Shown here one piece after another: positions 16,748 to 25,576 of a stretch of DNA of 64,000 bases. The DNA comes from CAJWOS01 sp964502005 (GTDB lineage Bacteria; Myxococcota_A; UBA796; UBA2385): the NCBI GenBank assembly GCA_964502005.1, contig CAZCUX010000002.1, positions 310,001-374,000 of the forward strand, read 5' to 3'. A program made the translations under genes and the position numbers. Every line of letters starts with the position of its first letter. Positions within the stretch are counted from its first letter, which is position 1. The notes beneath the pieces are model-generated. The model was not told where the DNA came from, made no database searches, and worked only from the letters and a program-made list of their open reading frames with translations.

Positions 16748-18889
16748 TCAAAACACCACCCCCATCTGAAAAAACGGGCCATGACGCAACTCGTTGCGCG
16801 AATACCGGAGCGACATGTCATGTTCCTCTGGTGCTTCCTCGCGGTCCGTCGAACGGCTGACGATGCCTGTCAAATTGCCCTCGCCCCGGTAGCCCGTGCG
16901 CACATAACCGCCGACGCCATGCAACTTATACGAGCGTCGTTGCATCAAGAAGCCAAGCTCTACGTTGTAAGGAAAGAACACCGTCGAAGTCTGGGAAAAC
17001 GACTCCCCTGGGATTCCGTCCGCCGCTGGCACCGAAATCGAGCCGTCGAGAAGTGCAGTCGATACGCCGATGCCGAGGTCAAAGTCGAAGAACGGCTTAT
17101 TGATGTTGTTTTCGTATTTGGCAGCGTAGTCGAGCCGCGAGTAGCCGACCGTTACCGCTGTGTCGCGAACCGTCGCCGCGCGGACGAAGCTGCCTCGAAA
17201 GTGCTCGTCGACATCGCCGGGAACATCCGCAAACGCATAAAATGGCAACACAAGGTCTTCGCTTTGCCGAAGAATGCCGTAGCGGACCCGCTTCGTGTTG
17301 AGCAACAGCACGTCGGTGCGCTGGTAGCGGCTATCAAGGTTGCCCGAAGGAGCGACGCCCCCTCGTTCCACCGCACCTCCGATGTCCATATCGTACTGCC
17401 CGACCAATCGCGCACGGCGAATCTGAACGCGCAGGTCATGGTAGCGAATGAGCCGATCGACACCCAACGCCACATTGAGCCGGTCGGCCATGGCGCTCGA
17501 CAAGCCCAAATCGCGCTCAAGCCCTTCGATAGCCTGCCGCGCATAACTACCGCCAAACATAAAGCGGCCCCAGCGGGCCTCCAAGGAGGCCTCCGCCATG
17601 ATGGCATCGCGCACACGATACGCAGCGTCCACACGGGCTGCCGTGGCACCTTCGAGCGTACTCGCCGAAGGCGTGGACGACCCCAACTCCCACTGCATCC
17701 AACCAACGCCCGCGCCCGCCAACAACGCGCCCATCTTCGCATCTTTTTCCCACCCTTCCGGCTCGGGAAGGGCAGCTCCACGTACATCTTGCAGGTTTTG
17801 ATACAGTTGCAGATTGGTGCTGCGCTGCTTGGGGTCAGAGAGCCAAGCCGCCATCACCCGGCCTTGGGGCGTCGCCGCAGCCACCAAGTCCCAGCCGGGA
17901 TTGGTGTCGCGCCCGCTGTCCACATCCACCTGCCAAGTGTGTTCGGCTTGTCCATTGGGAAAGAAGGACGCCTTTACGCCTTTATAGTAGCTATTTCGGT
18001 AAAAGGCGTGGAACGTAAGGATGCCTTCGGGAAGGCGCAACGCCGACGAAAACGCACCGCTCTCGCGGGTGTCCACCGTCGTGTGGTCAACGGCGCTACC
18101 GGACAAGTGCTCGTGCTCAAAGCTGCGACCCGCACTCGCTTGGCGAAAGACGTGGGGACCACCCTTCGCATCATACACGGCGGACACATCGACGCCCGCC
18201 AGCGCTTCCAAGACGCCGCCGCTTCGCCGCGCGTTGGGAGCGAGAATCACGTGGGTCTCGGGGTCGATACGCGCCAACGGCGTCACTTGAAGCTCCGAAT
18301 ACCATTGCTCCTGGAATCCGTTGGCATCACAATTCTGGTCGCCACAACGGTACTCGACCGTGGTCTTTCCCTTTCCATCCCGCACAACGGTGTGGGTCAA
18401 CCGCAGCTGCCGGGTACCTTGGTCGGTTACCCGCACCATCGCCTTCCAAGACTCGTTGTTGCTGCCACTTCCCGAACGGGTCTGCCACCGCGCGAGTGTG
18501 TCCTCTTTGCACGCACCGTCTTCTTTGCAGACAAACTGTATCCATCGGTGGTTGATGACCACTTTGGTACACTCTTTGTCCAAGCATTTTCGTTCACTTG
18601 CGTGCATCAGCGAAACAATTGTCCCCGTCGGCGGACTGACATGGTGCTCAATCGATGAAATGCTCATGTCTTTTGGCGCCGAATACCGAAACGTGCGCTC
18701 GACACTGGTTCCATATCGAACGACATCAGCGCCATAGTCCAAATAAAACCGGTCCTTGTTGTCGGCATGAATGGCATTCGGATGACCGCTCCGAAGGACA
18801 TCGATGGGCGCGGCAAACACCGCCGTGGGGACCAACACGCCCAGCACCGCCCAACACCAAGCCCAAACCCACTGTTGTACTACGCCCAT
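16748..18889 (-). CDS. Putative outer-membrane beta-barrel protein
   Basis: The 713-residue product starts at an ATG (18889) with AGGAGG 9 bp upstream, giving MGVVQQWVWAWCWAVLGVLVPTAVFAAP, a clear signal peptide. Upstream in-frame starts at 18943 and 19054 were rejected because the ribosome site fits 18889. The mature protein has a Cys-containing N-terminal region (several pairs before residue 220), then a long region of alternating polar/hydrophobic strands. It ends FFQMGVVF, with the C-terminal Phe expected of outer-membrane barrels. No named family was recognised. It lies 135 bp downstream of the RelA/SpoT relic's start on the same strand. Confidence 0.7.
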   Translation of the reverse strand: MGVVQQWVWAWCWAVLGVLVPTAVFAAPIDVLRSGHPNAIHADNKDRFYLDYGADVVRYGTSVERTFRYSAPKDMSISSIEHHVSPPTGTIVSLMHASERKCLDKECTKVVINHRWIQFVCKEDGACKEDTLARWQTRSGSGSNNESWKAMVRVTDQGTRQLRLTHTVVRDGKGKTTVEYRCGDQNCDANGFQEQWYSELQVTPLARIDPETHVILAPNARRSGGVLEALAGVDVSAVYDAKGGPHVFRQASAGRSFEHEHLSGSAVDHTTVDTRESGAFSSALRLPEGILTFHAFYRNSYYKGVKASFFPNGQAEHTWQVDVDSGRDTNPGWDLVAAATPQGRVMAAWLSDPKQRSTNLQLYQNLQDVRGAALPEPEGWEKDAKMGALLAGAGVGWMQWELGSSTPSASTLEGATAARVDAAYRVRDAIMAEASLEARWGRFMFGGSYARQAIEGLERDLGLSSAMADRLNVALGVDRLIRYHDLRVQIRRARLVGQYDMDIGGAVERGGVAPSGNLDSRYQRTDVLLLNTKRVRYGILRQSEDLVLPFYAFADVPGDVDEHFRGSFVRAATVRDTAVTVGYSRLDYAAKYENNINKPFFDFDLGIGVSTALLDGSISVPAADGIPGESFSQTSTVFFPYNVELGFLMQRRSYKLHGVGGYVRTGYRGEGNLTGIVSRSTDREEAPEEHDMSLRYSRNELRHGPFFQMGVVF

Positions 18890-19711
18890 GATGCACCGCC
18901 TCCTGGCCGATTGCCCCTGCAAAACCGATGTGCGTGCGCTCATCGTCATCTCCCACAACCTACGATTCGAGACCTTCCCGCGATTGGCTCCCCCATAGAA
19001 GCCGGACACCGAAAAAAAACGACCAAATCGAGGGCCAGCCCATTCCATCGCCACTCCGAGATCCGTGCCCGCGCAGCCGAGGCCCCAAGCCTGCCACCGC
19101 GGCGGCCAATCTGTCTACCCAATACTGAAGACATACACAGACACACCCTCCGCCTGACCCCTCGCCCCACTTGTTTCCCCCCGCGTTGGCGCACCCGCCG
19201 TTCTCTATGACGCAGCGCAGCTCCTGCGCGACGCCAGCGTTGCCATTCCCGGAAGCAAGCGGCCAGAGCGACCGCCGACGCTGCGCCGCACCCTCGGGTT
19301 GCGCTGCGCTGCACATCCACGGACGCCACCCAACGCGCCGGGTGCCCTGTCTTGTTCAGTACGTCTGTGCCCAAAATGCACCTATACCCATCAAAAAACC
19401 AGTTCGCACGTCGCAAAAATGCAGTATGCCGGACATTTCCTGACGAGCGCTACTCCTGCGCAGGGCCAATACTTCGATTCGTACAGGAGCGCCACCCCAA
19501 AAATGCACTTTGGCGGACATTTGCTGACGAGCGCCATCGCAAATTTGCTGAACCCGTTCAGATAGTCCCAGGTGCGCCCGCCCCAATTTGCCGCGAAGCC
19601 CGACCCACAAACGCTGCAGCGTGTCGGTGCCGAGGCCGCCCCCCAACGCCCCAACAACCGACGCATCGCGGAAGGGCTGCGCGTCCACGCCCTCCCGCTC
19701 CGCCGTCTGCG
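18890..19711. other. Gene-free stretch upstream of the outer-membrane protein
   Basis: About 820 bp with no convincing gene. Open frames here lack ribosome sites and look like composition artefacts. It contains a pair of near-identical 37-bp direct repeats (19414-19450 and 19498-19534) and a short third match (AAAATGCA near 19373). The part next to 18889 should hold the promoter of the outer-membrane protein gene. Confidence 0.6.
19414..19534 (+). repeat. Pair of 37-bp direct repeats, 84 bp apart
   Basis: Copies at 19414-19450 and 19498-19534 share CAAAAATGCA, then a variable 6 bp, then CGGACATTT, one variable base, and CTGACGAGCGC. A fragment of the same unit, AAAATGCA, begins at 19373. Closely spaced direct repeats of this size are found in the multi-repeat ends of some insertion sequences (for example IS21-like elements) and in iteron or operator arrays. 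No transposase is present, so this may be a solo end or a regulatory array; the sequence does not decide. Confidence 0.65.
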
Positions 19712-20446
19712 CTACGCGGAGGCTGCCTTTCGACGACGCGCGCGCGCAAGGGCATAAGCATTGTCATCCTCCTGCACCACAACCGCCAACAGGCTTGCAA
19801 GCTGCGCAGGCGCGTCCCAAAGCGTGCCTACGACCGTCGCAACCAACGCGGAATAGCGCCGATGCGCCTCGGCCTGCCGGGTCCGCAGCGCACCGGCCGC
19901 GCTCCGCTCCGGCGCTTCCGCCAAACCGGCAGCAAACGCGGACTGGGCCTCCCGCAATGCCGCTACCAACGACGACAAGCCCGCCGCATCCATCAGCGAT
20001 GCGACCTCCGGTTGGTCCAACTGGCGGAGAACTGCGTCATTGAGGGGCCCTTGTTCCGTCCAACGCCGCCGAATGTGCGCGTGGACACCATCGGGAAACA
20101 GGTGGGCATACACGGAGGACCACACGCTGCTGTCCTCCCCACTCAACTGCGCGACATCTCGGGCAGTTTCGATTCCCACCGCCAATGCGGCCAAGAGCCG
20201 GTCCAAGGCGTCGTCGGCTTCCGCAACCGCCGCCCGCGCTTTGGAACGCGCTTGTAGGTCTTGCTCGTGCCGCTCGTCGGCCAACAAGACCTGTTCCTCC
20301 GCCAACAGACCGTCGATGCGCGAAACCCAATGGGAAAGCGCAGGGTCTCCCAACACACCCCCACGCAAGGATGTCAGACCCGCGATGCGCGACGCCGTCG
20401 ACACCTGCCGAATCATCACAAAGCGTCCTACCAAATCTACCGACAT
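19712..20446 (-). CDS. Helical protein of unknown function
   Basis: The 244-residue product starts at an ATG (20446) with GGGGG 3-7 bp upstream; the track of in-frame codons up to 20485 has no better site. It is rich in Ala, Leu, Arg and Glu with long predicted helices (residues 50-90 and 130-244), no signal peptide and no membrane span, so it is probably a cytoplasmic coiled or helical bundle protein. No family or catalytic motif was recognised. It is divergent from the PfkB-fusion gene across a 441-bp region. Confidence 0.55.
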   Translation of the reverse strand: MSVDLVGRFVMIRQVSTASRIAGLTSLRGGVLGDPALSHWVSRIDGLLAEEQVLLADERHEQDLQARSKARAAVAEADDALDRLLAALAVGIETARDVAQLSGEDSSVWSSVYAHLFPDGVHAHIRRRWTEQGPLNDAVLRQLDQPEVASLMDAAGLSSLVAALREAQSAFAAGLAEAPERSAAGALRTRQAEAHRRYSALVATVVGTLWDAPAQLASLLAVVVQEDDNAYALARARRRKAASA

Positions 20447-20887
20447 TGTACCCCCAATCTTGGTTCGTGGACCATGTCCCCACACAAAACAGGTGGGAAC
20501 CCCACTTTACCGAAGGGAAAGCACAAGGACGCCCCCCACAGCCCAGGTCAACCAGACCCCGGATGTAGCTACCTCCGTCCACCTGTCCCCACCGCCTGGA
20601 TGGCGCCCGACGAAAGGACCGGCTCCCGAGCGAGCTCCCTGTGCCTGCGCGTCGCCCCCCCGCCTGGTCGAATGTCCCGAGCGAAACCAAAAAAATGGAG
20701 CGCGGACGGACGAATGCGGAGCCAACGAAGCGTCCTCTCGATGTATGCGTGGCGCACCGTGCGCTTTCCTACGCAGCGTATTGACGGGGATTGCGCAACC
20801 CGGTTGTCACGACCGCGCGCAACGGCCACCACGGACACGGCGCCAGCGCGCTACATTGACGCGCCCCTGCCTCCCCGGATTCGCGCT
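20447..20887. other. Gene-free divergent region
   Basis: About 440 bp between two divergent genes. No open frame with a credible start was found. On the minus strand there is a GTGGGGTTCCCACCTG hairpin-forming stretch near 20490 and several GG-rich segments, which leave room for a small RNA, but no known RNA family could be confirmed. Promoters for both flanking genes must lie here. Confidence 0.5.
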
Positions 20888-22663
20888 ATGGTCCCCGCCC
20901 TTGTGTTTGTTGGCACGCCCTCCCTCGACCGCGTCACCCGAATGGGCGTCACCACGGAAACCATCGGCGGGGCCGCATTCATTTCCGCCATGGCTGCATG
21001 TGCCGCAGGCGCTTCGGTCGGCCTCGTGGCCCGCGTTCCTCCTGTGCTGCCCCATGAAGTAGCACGCGTGTTTGGTCCCGGCGGCTTGCACCGTGGCGGC
21101 CTCTCCACCGATGACGGCGCGCTTCCGACATTTGTGCTCGACTACGACGCCGATGAACACGCCACATACACCCGCTTTTCCCACGGCCTCGAAGCCCGCT
21201 TGTCCCCGGACGACCTCCCCGCCCCGTGGTTGGCCGCCCAACACATTCACATCGCAGCCATCGGCCCGACGGCTGCACCCCAGCGCCGATGGGTCGCGGC
21301 CCTGCGCGCGCGTGGATTCGCCGGAACCATCTCCGCCGGCACCTTTTCGGCCATGGTAGAAGACGATGTCGAGGGCGTTCGCGCACTTGTGACCGCGGTC
21401 GACCTCTTTTTCTGCAATGCCGCGGAGTTCGCGCGCATCGGCGACAACGTCCACGGTGCCAGCACAACGGTGTGCGTCACCCAAGGCGCCGCTGGCGTCG
21501 CGCTGTGGCAAGGACGGGAGCGGCAGGTCATTCCGGCGCCCACGGCACGGGTCGTCGACACCACGGGCGCTGGCGACGCCTTTTGCGGCGGATTTTTGGC
21601 CGCACATGTCCTGGGCACGCACCGCGTCGATACCGCACAAGCCCAAGCCCAGCAGGTTCTCGGTGGTCCCGGCGCTGCGCCACTCTTGGCTGCCGTCGCC
21701 GCCCACATGGGACCAAGGGCGCGCGTAAACGCCGAACAAGTGCGCCGCATTGCAAATGCACTTCGAACCCAAGCCAGCCAGTCCGCCTTCAACTTCGCGC
21801 AACCGCCGCATCTTCCCGAATGCCATCCCCTCGCCCTCGATATGTTGTGTATTTCGACCTTCCATCAGTTTGGGTTCTGGCTTGCAGACGCCAAGACAGG
21901 TTGGACGAAACCCATGTATGCAATGTTGGATGGCGTACGCAGAAAGGGCTCGGACTTTATCTGGGCCGCCTTCGCTCGCGCCGCGGCAACCGACCCTTCC
22001 GCCTTGTCCCTCGAACGAATGGCAAACGAAGAAGACCTCTTCGTGCAAATCTGCACCGCCGATGATGGCGCTTGTCCATTGCCCAACCCTGGGCTGTCGG
22101 CGGGCCTTCAGGTTGCCCACGCACGGGCGATGCGCGCGCGCTGGCCCGGCGGGTACGCCGAGCTTTTGGCCGATTGTAACGCATCCGAAACGCCCGTTGC
22201 GCGTCTGTTGTCACACCTCTCGACCCTCCCTGGCTATGCCGAGGACCCCTACCTCAAAAAGGCCAATCTATTGGCCATCATCCTCTCCAATCGACCCGAG
22301 CGATTCCTCAAACCTGGCGACCAGGACCACATCCCTCCCGTGGTCGACTATCACCTCATGCGCGCGATGTTGCGCACGGGCTGCGTCGAGGTGCTCGACC
22401 CAAACTTGCACGAACGCCTCGTCGCCCGCCAATGGGTCGATGCCCCCGAAGAAGACGCCATCCGCTCCGCTTCTTTCGATGCCATCGGTTCCCTCGTGCG
22501 GGAGAGTGAACGGTCCGTAGCAGCCGTCGATGGCTACTTTTTTGCATTGGGACGTCAGACGTGCCTCGAAACAGAAGACGCCCGCTGCGCCGCCTGCCCT
22601 TTGACCGCGTGCGCTCGGGCAGCATCGCTGTTTCAACCGGTGTTTCGCACCACAGCCTATTGA
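20888..22663 (+). CDS. PfkB-family kinase fused to a queuosine-salvage/HhH-like domain with Cys cluster
   Basis: This single 591-residue frame has two parts. Residues 1-270 are a PfkB (ribokinase) family sugar/nucleoside kinase with the signature VVDTTGAGDAFCGGFL, whose Asp is the catalytic base. Residues of about 300-591 are a helical domain whose layout recalls the DUF2419/Qng1 queuosine-salvage nucleosidases, a fold related to HhH DNA glycosylases: LDMLCISTFHQFGFWLAD, YLKKANLLAIIL, IPPVVDYHLMRAML, EEDAIRSASFDAI. It ends with Cys559, 567, 570 and 575 (C-x7-C-x2-C-x4-C), similar to the endonuclease III iron-sulfur loop. The kinase part is firm; the C-terminal assignment is a remote similarity judged by eye. 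The ATG at 20888 starts the kinase fold directly. Confidence 0.75.
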   Translation: MVPALVFVGTPSLDRVTRMGVTTETIGGAAFISAMAACAAGASVGLVARVPPVLPHEVARVFGPGGLHRGGLSTDDGALPTFVLDYDADEHATYTRFSHGLEARLSPDDLPAPWLAAQHIHIAAIGPTAAPQRRWVAALRARGFAGTISAGTFSAMVEDDVEGVRALVTAVDLFFCNAAEFARIGDNVHGASTTVCVTQGAAGVALWQGRERQVIPAPTARVVDTTGAGDAFCGGFLAAHVLGTHRVDTAQAQAQQVLGGPGAAPLLAAVAAHMGPRARVNAEQVRRIANALRTQASQSAFNFAQPPHLPECHPLALDMLCISTFHQFGFWLADAKTGWTKPMYAMLDGVRRKGSDFIWAAFARAAATDPSALSLERMANEEDLFVQICTADDGACPLPNPGLSAGLQVAHARAMRARWPGGYAELLADCNASETPVARLLSHLSTLPGYAEDPYLKKANLLAIILSNRPERFLKPGDQDHIPPVVDYHLMRAMLRTGCVEVLDPNLHERLVARQWVDAPEEDAIRSASFDAIGSLVRESERSVAAVDGYFFALGRQTCLETEDARCAACPLTACARAASLFQPVFRTTAY

Positions 22664-22671
22664 GGGAACCA

Positions 22672-23247
22672 TTGGTTTCGTTGACCCCTTCGACCATCGA
22701 CTCTGCATTGCCACGCATTGCGCGCGGCCTGCAAAAGTACTTGGCGATTCAAGCGCGCGTACGATTGACCGATGTCTCCCAAGACCGCGATTTCCAGCGC
22801 CTCTACAATGGGTTTTACCGCGTACGCCGCAATACAGCGTGGCAACAGGTATACTTCCAGCGCATGGAGGCCGAGAAGTCCACACCTACTGGCTTTTCCG
22901 GAGTCTTGATGGCCCTCTTCGAGCAACTTGGCCGTGTCGAGGCCTCATTTGCTTCGAAGTTGGTTGCAACACTCGACCCACACCAGCCGGTCTTGGACGC
23001 ATTCGTTCTTGCCAACGTCGGCCTGCGTTTGCCCGCAGCCCATAGACCCCATCGTCTCGCCGAAACCATTCATTGTTACGCCAAGCTGCAACAACGCCTC
23101 ACGGAACTGCTGCAAGCCGCAGAAGGTCAAGATGTCCTGCGCCGATTTGACCGCCACTACCCCAAGGCACCGCTTACTCCCCTCAAAAAGCTCGACCTCG
23201 TGCTGTGGCAAGTCCGCTCCCCAGAGGATGCGCAGCGGGATACATGA
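22672..23247 (+). CDS. Hypothetical helical protein
   Basis: The 191-residue product most likely starts at TTG 22672, preceded by GAGGG 8 bp past the kinase-fusion stop; no ATG fits. The sequence is helical and basic, with no signal, membrane span or recognisable motif. The middle (residues 40-130) has an amphipathic pattern with many aromatic residues. The 8-bp spacing from the upstream gene and the possible ATGA overlap (23244-23247) with the Mpo1-like gene suggest one transcription unit. Function unknown. Confidence 0.55.
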   Translation: MVSLTPSTIDSALPRIARGLQKYLAIQARVRLTDVSQDRDFQRLYNGFYRVRRNTAWQQVYFQRMEAEKSTPTGFSGVLMALFEQLGRVEASFASKLVATLDPHQPVLDAFVLANVGLRLPAAHRPHRLAETIHCYAKLQQRLTELLQAAEGQDVLRRFDRHYPKAPLTPLKKLDLVLWQVRSPEDAQRDT

Positions 23248-23312
23248 ACCCACCGTGCTTGGCTGCCAAACGCCAAGCCCACCATGTCGAGTCGCCGACA
23301 GTGGAGAATACC

Positions 23313-23783
23313 GTGGACCAGCCAATCGAAGCCAAAGCCAAGTCTGACCGCATCCCTACCTTTCAGGAGTTCTGGCCGTATTACTTGTCCGAACACCGTG
23401 TCGCACGTGACCGCTGGCTCCATTTCCTCGGCACCAGCGGCTTCCTGTTGTCGCTCCTCGTATCGACACTCAACACCCCGGGTCGCGTGGGTGTTGCCCT
23501 TATATTGTGTGCCGGCGCAATCTTGGGCGGATTTGGAATGGAAGGACAACGTTCGGCTGCGCCCATTCTCATTGGAACCATCATCGCGATGGCCATCGCA
23601 AATCCGATGATTCTGGGCGGCGTTGTGTTCGCTTATGCGTGCGCATGGGCCGGCCACTTTTTGGTCGAACACAACCGACCCGCAACCTTCGTCTACCCGT
23701 TGTGGTCTCTTGCGGGAGACTTCAAAATGTACGGCGGAATGTGGGCTGGCCGCTATTGGCAGGGCGACCCCACCCGCGGCTGA
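23313..23783 (+). CDS. Mpo1-like (DUF962) membrane protein
   Basis: The 156-residue protein matches the DUF962/Mpo1 family. FQEFWPYYLSEHRVARDRWLH sits at the N-terminus, hydrophobic spans follow, and WAGHFLVEHNRPATF near residue 120 supplies the conserved His/Glu set. Yeast Mpo1 is an Fe2+-dependent dioxygenase that shortens 2-hydroxy fatty acids by one carbon; bacterial members are presumed to act on similar lipids. The start at GTG 23313 has TGGAGAA upstream and gives the usual short N-terminus. An ATG at 23244 overlapping the previous stop is an alternative that adds 23 residues. Confidence 0.85.
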   Translation: MDQPIEAKAKSDRIPTFQEFWPYYLSEHRVARDRWLHFLGTSGFLLSLLVSTLNTPGRVGVALILCAGAILGGFGMEGQRSAAPILIGTIIAMAIANPMILGGVVFAYACAWAGHFLVEHNRPATFVYPLWSLAGDFKMYGGMWAGRYWQGDPTRG

Positions 23784-23798
23784 ACAGCCCTCCGCGGC

Positions 23799-24212
23799 CT
23801 AAGGCGACGTTTCTTGTACGGTGGCGCCCCGTGCTGCTTGCGCAATCCAAGCGGCAACGGCGCCTTCGCTGGGTAGCGCAGGCACCCTACGCTTCTGCTC
23901 GTTTGCCCCCGCTAAGAGGCTCTTGAGCGCAGGCGCCGAATAGGAAGACAAGCCAACGACAGACGACACGCCGACGCGCACAAGCAACTCAACATAGCCC
24001 GCAGCCACACCGTCGAGACGCAAAAGGTCTGCTTGGTGCGCCCAATCGAGGAGCAGGTCTTCGCGAACGCCGGTCGTCGTCGACAGGGAGCGGCGGCCAT
24101 CCGGCGTCGCGGCAAGAGCGAGCAGCTGCTCTGCGGTCAGAATGTTTGCGGCGGCCAAACGGCGCGCGTAGCCCGGACCAATTCCCACCAATTCCGTCAC
24201 GGCGTAGGCCAT
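23799..24212 (-). CDS. DUF4332-like helix-hairpin-helix protein
   Basis: The 137-residue product (ATG 24212, GGGAG 6 bp upstream) starts MAYAVTELVGIGPGYARRLAAANILTAEQLLALA. This is a helix-hairpin-helix of the type found in DUF4332 and in the C-termini of some nucleic-acid proteins; a second HhH-like unit follows (LLVRVGVSSVVGLSSYSAPAL). The GIGPGYA turn is the hallmark. It may bind DNA or RNA, but the family is uncharacterised. It lies downstream of the DUF4259 gene on the same strand and converges on the Mpo1-like gene with 15 bp between stops. Confidence 0.75.
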   Translation of the reverse strand: MAYAVTELVGIGPGYARRLAAANILTAEQLLALAATPDGRRSLSTTTGVREDLLLDWAHQADLLRLDGVAAGYVELLVRVGVSSVVGLSSYSAPALKSLLAGANEQKRRVPALPSEGAVAAWIAQAARGATVQETSP

Positions 24213-24332
24213 CGTCGACTCCCTTGCCGCGCGGCAGCCGCGGACGCTTTCGCGCCCACGCAGCGCCGCCGCGAAACACCTCACGCCTAACCCGCCCGGC
24301 TGCGACTGTTCACCGCAGCCGAGCGGCATCGG

Positions 24333-24716
24333 TCAGGCGATACGGGCCTTCAAGGCCGCGATGTGGCCGCGCCAGATGTCGCCTTCATCGCCTTCGTCCC
24401 AAAGCTCGGCGAGGTCTGATTCGAGGGCGCCGTCCACCGCAGCGCGGGCAGCGGTCAACAGCTCGGCGTCGGCTTTTTGTTCTTTGGCCCAAGCGGTGAT
24501 TTCTTTGGGAAGTCGCGGGCTACCCTTGCCCAAGATCGCTGCGACGACTTCGGCGGCGGCCAACCCAGCGGCCGCATCCGATGCGTACGCGGGGGTGCTT
24601 TCGGCGACGGCGTCAAACATCTCCAGCAGGGTTTCGACATCTGGATCTTCCTCAAAGGAAACCAAGAAGTCCATTGCATCATCGTTCTCGAGATTTCCAG
24701 CACCCCAAGCACTCAT
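24333..24716 (-). CDS. DUF4259 family protein
   Basis: The 127-residue product starts at ATG 24716 and begins MSAWGAGNLENDDAMDFL, the typical opening of DUF4259 proteins (G-x-W-G-x-G-x-x-x-N-D-x-A). These are small acidic helical cytoplasmic proteins, often linked to toxin-immunity or polymorphic systems in other genomes, although no toxin gene is seen here. It is followed 120 bp later by the HhH protein on the same strand. Function unknown. Confidence 0.8.
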   Translation of the reverse strand: MSAWGAGNLENDDAMDFLVSFEEDPDVETLLEMFDAVAESTPAYASDAAAGLAAAEVVAAILGKGSPRLPKEITAWAKEQKADAELLTAARAAVDGALESDLAELWDEGDEGDIWRGHIAALKARIA

Positions 24717-24936
24717 CCCGCACCACCTTGGCCCGCTGGGGGCCGATACCAAACGACGCCCTGCATGAGCGACGGCGGCGCCTATCCGAACCGTTGTCTG
24801 CCGTCTCGGATGTGGGCGAATGTCGTTGAAAGAGTGCGCGATTTGGGTCAGTTTGTTCGAGGCACCGGCGATGCGGCGGGCGATTCGACGCCCCGGCGTA
24901 GCAGAGCCGTCGTCATCCCACCGAACGAGGCAAGAC

Positions 24937-25551
24937 GTGCGCTACCTGCTGTTTGACACCACCTGCGTTGGCCAAGATGGCCGGGCTCCGCTGTCGTGGG
25001 TGTGGCGTGCCGGAGCGCGATTGTTTCGGCTGCTGGGGCGCTTTGACGGCGTCTTCGGCGCACGCTCTTGGCCCGAAGCCCTCGACTGGCTCACCCGCCA
25101 GCCGGGTCCCATCACCGAAGTGCAGTTTTGGGGCCACGGACGCTTTGGCCGGGCCCTCATCGACCGAGATGTCCTGGACGCGCGCGCGCTGTCACCAAGC
25201 CACCCTCTTTATTCCCGATTGTGTTTGGTGCGGGACCAACTAGAAGGGCCCAAAGCCTTGTGGTGGTGGCGCACATGCGAAACCTATGGTGCAGACTCCG
25301 GGCATGCGTTTGCTGCCGCGTGGACTGCGTTTTTGGGCTGCCGCACCGCCGGACATACGCATGTGATTGCCGCGTATCAAAGTGGCCTCGTGGGACTCCA
25401 TCCCGGCCAACACCCTTTTTGGCCCGCGGACCTCGGAATCTTGCGAGGCACGCCCGCTTCGCCGGAGCTTGGCGTGTCATCGCGCGGACGGGAGGTCCGC
25501 ACCATTCATCTGCTGACGCGCTATCCCCCGCCGTGGACCTGGGAGCCATGA
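24937..25551 (+). CDS. Hypothetical protein with FWGHG motif
   Basis: The 204-residue product starts at GTG 24937 (GAGG upstream) as MRYLLFDTTCVGQDGRAP; a TTG at 24820 extends it without a ribosome site. It contains VQFWGHGRFGRALI near residue 68 and WWWRTCETYGADSGHAFA near residue 113. The His/Cys pair in this order recalls caspase-like or DUF4347-type folds that use a His-Cys dyad, but that comparison is tentative. There is no signal peptide. It converges with the methyltransferase gene (25 bp between stops). Confidence 0.6.
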   Translation: MRYLLFDTTCVGQDGRAPLSWVWRAGARLFRLLGRFDGVFGARSWPEALDWLTRQPGPITEVQFWGHGRFGRALIDRDVLDARALSPSHPLYSRLCLVRDQLEGPKALWWWRTCETYGADSGHAFAAAWTAFLGCRTAGHTHVIAAYQSGLVGLHPGQHPFWPADLGILRGTPASPELGVSSRGREVRTIHLLTRYPPPWTWEP

Positions 25552-25576
25552 TGTCGCCTGCGCGACGCTCCCCAAA

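Noticed and set aside
16781..18658. 625-codon plus-strand frame
   Set aside because: Antisense to the outer-membrane protein gene, which has a signal peptide and a ribosome site; the antisense frame has neither.
20447..20700. Possible 6S-like or other small RNA on the minus strand
   Set aside because: A GTTCCCACCTG element and some pairing are present, but the closing stem and bulge pattern could not be fitted; not called without a covariance search.
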